Positions 1 to 5,184 of a stretch of DNA of 7,844 bases are shown here, in pieces. Both the position numbers and the translations under genes were made by a program. How positions within the stretch are numbered: position 1 is the first letter of the stretch; the number at the start of each line of letters is the position of its first letter. Under the pieces are notes generated by a model, which was given only the letters and a program-made list of their open reading frames with translations, ran no database searches and had not been told where the DNA came from. The stretch spans positions 1 through 7,844 of the forward strand of contig JAUPVE010000029.1 of the NCBI GenBank assembly GCA_030917205.1, in the 5' to 3' direction. Source of the DNA: Patescibacteria group bacterium. Its GTDB lineage: Bacteria; Patescibacteriota; Patescibacteriia; UBA1558; GWA2-36-10.

Positions 1-660
1 AGTATCTACATTAAATACTCTAGATGATTTAGGAATTAAATTAAGATTAGCATTAGTAATACCTAGAGATAGATATCTCATGATATTATAGGCTGCTGGT
101 CCATCTTGCATGTAGTACCTCTTACCATCTTTAGGGTTTACATACCAAGCTTGTCCTTGTTTTTCTACTTGTAATAGTATATATCCTTTTAGTCTGTTTA
201 CTAGATTTTGATCATAGACTAATTTGTTTGGACCTAGGGGACTATAGTTATTCTTGATCTCTTCGCCATCTTTGAAACCATCATTGTCTGTGTCTGCCTT
301 GAGAGGATCTGTCTCTAGGCCCTCTTCCAATTTATCTGAAAGTCCGTCAGAGTCTGTATCTACATCATTAAATCTAGCTTCAATACCTACTGGTATTTTT
401 GCTAAATTAGCATTAGTGATACCTAGTGAAACTTCCCTCATAATCTGATAGGCGACAGCTCCATCTTTCATGTAGACCATCTTCTCTTCCTTGGGGATGA
501 CATACCAAGCTTCACCTAGTGACTCTACTTGAAGAAGTATATATCCTTGAAGACGAGAAGCTAGAGAGCTGGCTGCAAGAGAATAATTTACTCCAAAGAG
601 TAGACCTAATAGAAGAAGGCCTAACCATAATATTTTAGTTTTAAAGATGTGTTTGAGCAT
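1..660 (-). CDS. Exported repeat protein with thrombospondin type 3-like calcium-binding segment (C-terminus beyond window)
   Basis: 220 codons are visible, open to the left edge, so the C-terminus is missing. The ATG at 660 precedes a classical signal peptide: K3, K7 and K9, a hydrophobic core at residues 10-24, and a likely signal peptidase site after the LAA at 28-30. Residues 36-90 and 156-210 are two copies of one domain (GYILLQVE...G.AWYV.P...YM.DG..AY.IMR..SLGITNANL), exactly 120 residues apart. Between them, residues 99-135 are rich in DxDxDG motifs (DTDSDGLSD, DTDNDGFKDGEE), the pattern of thrombospondin type 3/calcium-binding repeats. FNVDT at the edge suggests another such segment follows. 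From memory, this GYILLQVE...AWYV domain recurs in exported Patescibacteria proteins; its role is unknown. The protein probably acts at the cell surface. No Shine-Dalgarno is seen; transcription probably starts from the promoter at 701-709. Confidence 0.88.
   Translation of the reverse strand, partial: MLKHIFKTKILWLGLLLLGLLFGVNYSLAASSLASRLQGYILLQVESLGEAWYVIPKEEKMVYMKDGAVAYQIMREVSLGITNANLAKIPVGIEARFNDVDTDSDGLSDKLEEGLETDPLKADTDNDGFKDGEEIKNNYSPLGPNKLVYDQNLVNRLKGYILLQVEKQGQAWYVNPKDGKRYYMQDGPAAYNIMRYLSLGITNANLNLIPKSSRVFNVDT
31..195 (-). repeat. Second copy of the 120-residue-period exported-protein repeat domain
   Basis: This encodes residues 156-210 of the exported protein. It is closely related to 391-555 at both protein and DNA level; for example ATTAGCATTAGT occurs at 46-57 and again at 406-417, an offset of exactly 360 bases. 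It looks like an in-frame duplication of a domain plus its calcium-binding linker. Confidence 0.85.
391..555 (-). repeat. First copy of the exported-protein repeat domain
   Basis: This encodes residues 36-90, directly after the signal peptide. It shares GYILLQVE, AWYV, the YM.DG region and SLGITNANL with the copy at 31-195. The acidic DxDxDG linker (about 256-366) separates the two copies. Confidence 0.85.
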
Positions 661-700
661 ATATATGTGTGTTTATGTTGTTAATTGGTTAATATGTTGA

Positions 701-709
701 ATTATACCA
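701..709 (-). promoter_or_regulatory. Extended -10 promoter for the exported repeat protein
   Basis: On the minus strand this reads TGGTATAAT, a consensus -10 hexamer (701-706) with the TGn extension. The -35 region is weak (TTAAAT at 724-729, 17-base spacer) and lies in the last codons and stop of the dehydrogenase gene. The predicted start is about 35 bases before the ATG at 660. The gene is thus probably expressed apart from the upstream operon, although read-through is possible since I see no terminator between them. Confidence 0.55.
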
Positions 710-721
710 CAAGAAATACTA

Positions 722-1777
722 TTATTTAACTAGATTGCTTATTGATTTATTGTTAACATAGTTTAAAATATTTTCTATAGAAGTGTCTAGTATCCTCTCT
801 AAGGCTTCCTGACTATTAAAAGCATTGTGTGGGGTCACTATGACCTTATCCGAAGTCAGTAGGATATGGCTCTCTACTATGGTAGTCAAAAATTCTTTAG
901 CCATCTGCCCTACCCCACTAAAATGAGGAGACAATAATTCCCGCTCCTCTTTCAAGATATATTTTTCTTCCTCCAAGACATCTAGGCCAATGCCCGACAA
1001 TTTACCTAGACGCAGACCATCGATCAGGGCACTAGTATCTATCAAGCCACCCCGAGCTGTGTTGATAATAATACTATTATCTTTAAATAATTTAATATTT
1101 TTCTTATTTATCAAATGATGAGTTTTTTTATTATACGGAGCATGCAAAGTCACAATATCTGAATGACGCAAAAGATAATCCAGTGTGACGTATTGAAAAT
1201 TAAATTTTCTAGCCAATGCTTTGTCTCTCTTAGGATCAAAAACTAGCACCTTCATCTCAAAACCATGAGCCATACGGATAACATGTTGGCCGATATGGCC
1301 TGAGCCGATGATGCCGATAGTTTTGCCAGCTATATCAAAACCCCGCAGGCCATCCAAAGTAAAATCACCCCTGACCGTCCTCTCATGAGCGGTATGGATT
1401 TTCCGCGATAGCGATAATATCAGACCAAAGGTATGCTCAGCTACCGTATTCTCACCATAAGTCGGGACATTGGCAACCTGCACTCCAGCTACCCTCGCTG
1501 CTTTTACATCTACATGATCATAGCCGGTGGAGCGAGTAACTACCAACTTTAAATTTGGAAGTGATTTCAGCACCTCTTTATTTATTTTAGAATAAATAAA
1601 AGGTGATAAAATTTCTGTTTCTTTTATTTGGGCTAAGTCTTTTTTACTCAAAATATCAGGGAAAAAATTTAGCTCAAAACCTTTGAGTCTTTTTTTTAAA
1701 TACTCTTGCTCCCAAGGCTCCACTTCAAAAAAAGCTATTTTCTTTTTACTCTTTATATACAATGTATTGTTTTTCAT
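722..1777 (-). CDS. D-2-hydroxyacid dehydrogenase, D-lactate dehydrogenase-like (NAD-dependent)
   Basis: 351 residues, usual length for D-lactate/D-2-hydroxyacid dehydrogenases, which interconvert 2-oxo acids such as pyruvate and D-2-hydroxy acids with NAD(H) in the cytoplasm. The family layout is clear. An N-terminal substrate-domain segment carries TRSTGYDHVD (81-90). The Rossmann fold has GSGHIG (158-163) with the NAD-ribose-binding acid at D181. The catalytic set is R242 (in NTARGGLID), E271 (five residues after the D of GLDV) and H317 (TPHNAF). The long E271-H317 spacing with FSGVGQM resembles D-lactate dehydrogenases more than the short GLDVF..EP type. It is the third gene of an operon, 5 bases after murI, with no Shine-Dalgarno, so translational coupling is plausible. 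The substrate is inferred: D-lactate for fermentation is likeliest, and a VanH-like role in cell-wall D-lactate is possible but unproven. Confidence 0.9.
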   Translation of the reverse strand: MKNNTLYIKSKKKIAFFEVEPWEQEYLKKRLKGFELNFFPDILSKKDLAQIKETEILSPFIYSKINKEVLKSLPNLKLVVTRSTGYDHVDVKAARVAGVQVANVPTYGENTVAEHTFGLILSLSRKIHTAHERTVRGDFTLDGLRGFDIAGKTIGIIGSGHIGQHVIRMAHGFEMKVLVFDPKRDKALARKFNFQYVTLDYLLRHSDIVTLHAPYNKKTHHLINKKNIKLFKDNSIIINTARGGLIDTSALIDGLRLGKLSGIGLDVLEEEKYILKEERELLSPHFSGVGQMAKEFLTTIVESHILLTSDKVIVTPHNAFNSQEALERILDTSIENILNYVNNKSISNLVK

Positions 1778-1782
1778 ATTTT

Positions 1783-2592
1783 TTAATTATTTAAAATTAT
1801 TCTGACTGCTTTTATTTTTCTACCCAAATATTTTTCAGCTGAATCTTGAAATCTTTTGGCGTCGTCAGTGGTAAGAAAAATAGTCTTAGGCTTAGACTTT
1901 GTTTTTTTAGCATACTCCGGATGCTTCAATAAATATTCTGCTAGTTTATCTGCTACTATTTTGCCACTATCTAAAACTTTAATATTTTTACCAAAATATC
2001 TTTCAATATCTTTCTGGAGCCAGCCATAGTGAGTGCAACCCAATATGACAGTATCAGGAAAATGACTTTTTAAAGGACGAATATATTTTTTTAAGATCAT
2101 CTTGGTCTCTGGTGTTTTCTCCCAATTTTCCTCTATCAAAGGCACGAGCAATGGGCAGGCTTGCTGGACTACTTTTATTTTTCTAACTTGAATTTGCAAT
2201 TCCTTAATATATGATTTTGATTCTACGGTACTGCGCGTACCCATGACGGCTACTACTTTATTTTTAGTCATGAGACTTGCGGCCTCGGCCAATGGTCTGA
2301 TAACTCCTAGAATATTTTTACCGGGATATTTCTTTGGTACATACTCCTGCTGCAATTTACGCAAGGCCTCAGAAGAAGCTGTGTTGCAAGCCAAAATAAT
2401 CAAATCACAACCAGCTTGAAATAAATAATCAACTGCCTGACGCGTATACTCATAAATCACCTCTTGGCTGTGATTACCATAAGGTGCGCGTGCATTATCG
2501 CCCAAATAAATATAGTCAAATTGGGGTAATTTTTTTTCAATGGCTTTAAAAATTGTTAAGCCACCAAAACCTGAGTCGAATACTCCAATCAT
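1783..2592 (-). CDS. murI: Glutamate racemase
   Basis: 269 residues, normal for MurI, which converts L-glutamate to the D-glutamate of the peptidoglycan stem peptide. Diagnostic motifs are all present: FDSGFGGLT (5-13), with the conserved D6-S7; GDNARAPYG (31-39); the first catalytic cysteine C69 in ACNTAS; and the second catalytic cysteine C186 in GCTHYG. This two-cysteine, cofactor-independent arrangement is complete, so the enzyme should be active. The start ATG overlaps the stop of the upstream mutase by one base (TAATG), and the next gene begins 5 bases after its own stop, so it is the middle gene of a three-gene operon, probably translated by coupling or reinitiation. Its presence shows that the organism makes or remodels its own peptidoglycan. 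Confidence 0.96.
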   Translation of the reverse strand: MIGVFDSGFGGLTIFKAIEKKLPQFDYIYLGDNARAPYGNHSQEVIYEYTRQAVDYLFQAGCDLIILACNTASSEALRKLQQEYVPKKYPGKNILGVIRPLAEAASLMTKNKVVAVMGTRSTVESKSYIKELQIQVRKIKVVQQACPLLVPLIEENWEKTPETKMILKKYIRPLKSHFPDTVILGCTHYGWLQKDIERYFGKNIKVLDSGKIVADKLAEYLLKHPEYAKKTKSKPKTIFLTTDDAKRFQDSAEKYLGRKIKAVRIILNN

Positions 2593-3959
2593 TAGTTATT
2601 AATTACTGCTAATATTTCTTTTTGATACCGTTCAGTAGACTGCCGATCCCGAGTCTCGACAGTGATTCTGAGTAAGGGCTCAGTATTTGAGGGACGAACA
2701 TTGAACCACCAGTCAGCGAACTCGACCGTGATGCCATCAATTTCATCTTTAATATTATCTCTATAATGATAACGTAGTTTTTCTAACTTTGCTTCAATAC
2801 TTTCTACCTCCACATTTAACTCATCGCCTCGATGGTACAATTTAAAATCATTCACAATCTCTGACAATGGCCGACCATCTTCTGAAATAGCCTGTAAGGC
2901 CAAAACCAAAGCAATCAAACCAGAGTCGGCATAAAAATTATCTTTGAAAGCAAAATGACCAGAGACCTCGCCGCTCATGATGCCATGCTCTGCGTGCATA
3001 TGCCTAGCTAGATTGATATAGCCAACTTCACTGCGGATGGCTCTACCACCCCACTTGGTGATCAACTCGGGTACAGCGTGAGAACAAATTAGGTTATAGA
3101 CAATGCCAGCACCAGCTTCTTTTTTGAGTAACATTTTGGCAATCAACAAAAGTGTCATATCACCTTTGATGAATTGTCCTTTCTCATCTAGCAAAAACAT
3201 GCGGTCACCATCAACATCAAACATCACACCTAGGTCAGCTTTATTTTTTAATAATTCTTGAGTCGCTGCCTGATGAGCATCTTTGGCCAAAGGATTTGGC
3301 GGACGATTGGCAAACTTAGGATCAAGCTCTGAGAATATACTGACCAGCTCAGCTGGTAATTTATCAAATAGCTTTGGTAAAATAAGACCAACCATACCAT
3401 TGCCAGTATCAGCCAAAACTTTTAATTTTTTTATTTGCTTCACCTCTACAAAAGACAAAATATGTTTAATGTGATCTTTGGATATTTCTTTATTTTTTAA
3501 TTTACCCTTTATGAGCTCTGGCTGAAAATCTTTGAGAGCCTGCATTTCTTTATAAACTTGTTGGCCACTGATAAATTTAATACTATCAGTATATTCTGTA
3601 TTATTCACGGCCATCTTGAAACCGCCATAGCCAGCGGGATTGTGGGAAGCAGTAGCCATGAAGCCGCTATTGTATTTGTAGTGACCTAGAGCAAAATAAA
3701 AATCATTGATAGAAACTAAGCCCAAATCATGCACCTCCACACCGTACTGCAAAAAAACCTCAACGGCGGCTGTCATCAGGGGCTCAGAAGCCTCTCGTAC
3801 ATCACGAGCCACTACAATTTTTAAGTCTTTGACTGGTTTATGTAATTTGCGGCTAACCACGCTTAGATAAGCCAAAGCTATATGTTTAGCTTGCTCGGCA
3901 TCAATTTGCTGGGGGTATAGACCTCGCACATCATATGATCGAAAAATACTGGCATCCAT
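2592..3959 (-). CDS. Phosphomannomutase/phosphoglucomutase (alpha-D-phosphohexomutase family)
   Basis: 455 residues, the usual size of AlgC/ManB-type phosphohexomutases, which interconvert hexose 6- and 1-phosphates for nucleotide-sugar synthesis (polysaccharide, glycosylation, envelope). All four active-site loops are visible: the phosphoserine loop TASHNP, with S105 as the phosphorylated residue; the metal loop FDVDGDR (247-253; D248, D250, D252); the sugar-binding loop GEVSGH (330-335); and the C-terminal phosphate loop RPSNTEP (422-428). The N-terminus FRSYDVRGLYP is typical, which supports the ATG at 3959. GEVSGH in place of the common GEMSGH is a mild variant. It is the first gene of the operon with murI and the dehydrogenase. 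Whether mannose, glucose or both are used cannot be read from the sequence, so I give no symbol. Confidence 0.93.
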   Translation of the reverse strand: MDASIFRSYDVRGLYPQQIDAEQAKHIALAYLSVVSRKLHKPVKDLKIVVARDVREASEPLMTAAVEVFLQYGVEVHDLGLVSINDFYFALGHYKYNSGFMATASHNPAGYGGFKMAVNNTEYTDSIKFISGQQVYKEMQALKDFQPELIKGKLKNKEISKDHIKHILSFVEVKQIKKLKVLADTGNGMVGLILPKLFDKLPAELVSIFSELDPKFANRPPNPLAKDAHQAATQELLKNKADLGVMFDVDGDRMFLLDEKGQFIKGDMTLLLIAKMLLKKEAGAGIVYNLICSHAVPELITKWGGRAIRSEVGYINLARHMHAEHGIMSGEVSGHFAFKDNFYADSGLIALVLALQAISEDGRPLSEIVNDFKLYHRGDELNVEVESIEAKLEKLRYHYRDNIKDEIDGITVEFADWWFNVRPSNTEPLLRITVETRDRQSTERYQKEILAVINN

Positions 3960-3986
3960 ATATTTGATATATTACTGATATCTATT

Positions 3987-4016
3987 ATTTTATCATAATG
4001 TTTGAAAAAAACCCAA
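3987..4016 (-). promoter_or_regulatory. Candidate promoter of the mutase-murI-dehydrogenase operon
   Basis: On the minus strand there is an extended -10, TGATAAAAT (3987-3995), with a modest -35, TTGGGT (4011-4016), 18 bases upstream. The predicted transcript would begin near 3980, about 20 bases before the ATG at 3959, leaving no room for a Shine-Dalgarno, and none is seen. The -35 overlaps a hairpin arm and T-run described separately. Confidence 0.45.
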
Positions 4017-4036
4017 TGAAAGCTGGGCACTCCCAG
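4011..4036 (-). other. Overlapping alternative hairpins with a T-run in the divergent spacer
   Basis: Read on the minus strand, three short segments occur in order: CTGGG (4032-4036), CCCAG (4023-4027) and TTGGG (4012-4016), followed by a run of seven T (4005-4011). Segments 1 and 2 can form a perfect 5-bp stem with a 4-base loop. Segments 2 and 3 can form a 5-bp stem (one G-U) directly followed by the T-run, like a weak intrinsic terminator. The two structures exclude each other. This may be an attenuator, a weak terminator for antisense transcripts, an operator, or chance. Confidence 0.3.
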
Positions 4037-4040
4037 ACAA

Positions 4041-4069
4041 TTTACATATTCGATAAAATTGGCTAAACT
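4041..4069 (+). promoter_or_regulatory. Candidate promoter of the SET-domain gene
   Basis: TTTACA (4041-4046) matches the -35 consensus at five of six positions. It is followed after exactly 17 bases by TAAACT (4064-4069), a four-of-six -10. The predicted start near 4076 gives a leader of about 24 bases before the ATG at 4100. No other good -10 with a matching -35 is seen in this spacer on the plus strand. Confidence 0.4.
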
Positions 4070-4099
4070 TATGCCATAAATTAAAAAAATTTAAACAAC

Positions 4100-4513
4100 A
4101 TGAAAATGCCGAAAAAACTCACCATCACTCCACCAACTAAAATTAAAATTGTCGAAATACCCGGTAAGGGTCTAGGGGTCATCGCCACTGCCGATATAAA
4201 AAAAGGAGAAAATATCGAAATTTTCCCTGTACTTTTTTTGTCAAAAAAAGATGTAAAATATTTAGACCATGAATCTGATTTGTTGACCTTTTATCCCATG
4301 TATCTACAGAGCTACAGAAAAGACTGCATCATGTTTGGCTATGGATCGATCTACAATCATGACCGTAAAAATCCCAACGCTGATATTTTTTATCCAAAAA
4401 ATAAAACTGATCGCTACTTGATTATGCGAGCTCTAAAAAAAATCTCCAAAGGAGAAGAAGTGGTTTATGACTATGGCTATGATGGCAAACAAGAATTCCT
4501 AGACCTCAAATAA
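4100..4513 (+). CDS. Small SET-domain protein, putative protein-lysine methyltransferase
   Basis: 137 residues, nearly all SET domain. The family's landmarks appear in order: GKGLGVIAT (22-30), the N-terminal SAM-binding strand region; the central YNHD (85-88), matching the NH(S/D) pseudoknot motif that contacts SAM, followed by PNAD; and GEEVVYDYG (118-126), matching the GEEL.YDYG motif with the catalytic-region tyrosine. There are no pre-SET, post-SET or zinc-binding cysteine regions, so it is a minimal single-domain form. Such proteins transfer a methyl group from SAM to protein lysines; the target here is unknown (ribosomal or DNA-associated proteins are possible). M3 is an alternative start; neither has a Shine-Dalgarno. 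It is divergent from the mutase operon and ends 5 bases from the convergent methyltransferase. I am sure of the fold, but not that it is active or what it modifies. Confidence 0.85.
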   Translation: MKMPKKLTITPPTKIKIVEIPGKGLGVIATADIKKGENIEIFPVLFLSKKDVKYLDHESDLLTFYPMYLQSYRKDCIMFGYGSIYNHDRKNPNADIFYPKNKTDRYLIMRALKKISKGEEVVYDYGYDGKQEFLDLK

Positions 4514-4524
4514 ACAGTTTATTT
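4508..4524. repeat. AT-only inverted repeat spanning two convergent stop codons
   Basis: AAATAAA-CAG-TTTATTT is a perfect 7-bp dyad with a 3-base centre. It contains the TAA stops of both the SET gene (4511-4513) and the opposing methyltransferase (4519-4521), and T-rich sequence follows on the plus strand. It may act as a weak two-way terminator, but the stem has no G-C pairs, so this is tentative. Confidence 0.35.
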
Positions 4525-5184
4525 TTTGACCAAACAATTCAAATTATATTTAGTCTTATAAATACCCAAAGGCTCCATCTGAAACCCAGCCCCAAGCAAT
4601 AAATTTTTTAATTCTGACTTGGTAAAGTGGTGATAATAGCGCCAGTGCGTACTCTGCCTATCCGGCGAAGTATAGGGTATAAAAAAATCATTCCAGGTTT
4701 TTTTGTGACTAATATTTTTAATAATATACTCCACATATTTTGGCTGTAATAAATTCCAATTGGTCATAAATAATGTACCACCTGGTTTGAGCCAAGTATA
4801 AATTTTATTCAACAACTCTTCCCTTTCTTTTTGCTTGTCTAGATGATGCAAAGAAGCTACTAAACAGACGACATCAAAACTGTCTGGGGGAAAATCTACT
4901 TTGGCCATGTCAGCCTCTTGGAAAGTATAGCCAGAAAATTGCTGTCGCGCCTGTTCTAATAACTTAGCGCTAAAATCAACGCCTAGATATTCAAATTTTT
5001 TATTAGCTGACTGCAAAACTTTTAACAAGCGTCCATTGCCACAGCCCAAATCCAAAACCTTGCCCCCCTCGGGTAAATATGGTATAAAAATGGATAACTC
5101 TTGCCAGGGCACATATCTGGTGTTGGAAAAATCCTTGGCTATAGAGTCATAAACATTTTGCAAATCTTTTTTTATATCAATCAT
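4519..5184 (-). CDS. Trm9/ALKBH8-like SAM-dependent methyltransferase, candidate tRNA wobble-uridine methylase
   Basis: 221 residues with the start at 5184. Class I methyltransferase core: motif I VLDLGCGNG (43-51), acidic D70 ending strand 2 (YLGVD), and a motif IV-like region ending SLHH (111-114). Three features go beyond a generic methyltransferase and match Trm9/ALKBH8 as I recall that family: VYDSIAKDFSNTRYVPW (11-27, compare VY..IA..FS.TRYKPWP); LHH followed by a charged helix, with a later W (TNWNLLQ compare VWALEQ); and a C-terminal F.IPY...WRYYHHF segment (168-187, compare V.PW...RYYH.F). Trm9/ALKBH8 methylates cm5U34 of tRNA to mcm5U34, downstream of Elp3. Here the gene is divergent from elp3 with overlapping start codons. 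Starting at 5307 instead would add 41 residues antisense to elp3 with no family resemblance. No Trm112 partner is seen in the window. The fold is certain; the substrate is inferred. Confidence 0.88.
   Translation of the reverse strand: MIDIKKDLQNVYDSIAKDFSNTRYVPWQELSIFIPYLPEGGKVLDLGCGNGRLLKVLQSANKKFEYLGVDFSAKLLEQARQQFSGYTFQEADMAKVDFPPDSFDVVCLVASLHHLDKQKEREELLNKIYTWLKPGGTLFMTNWNLLQPKYVEYIIKNISHKKTWNDFFIPYTSPDRQSTHWRYYHHFTKSELKNLLLGAGFQMEPLGIYKTKYNLNCLVKK

Noticed and set aside
254..448. Open frame of 64 codons on plus
   Set aside because: It is antisense to the DxDxDG and repeat region of the exported protein; serine-rich shadow with no family features.
3283..3474. Open frame of 63 codons on plus
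   Set aside because: It lies wholly inside the phosphohexomutase gene on the opposite strand, whose motifs are complete.
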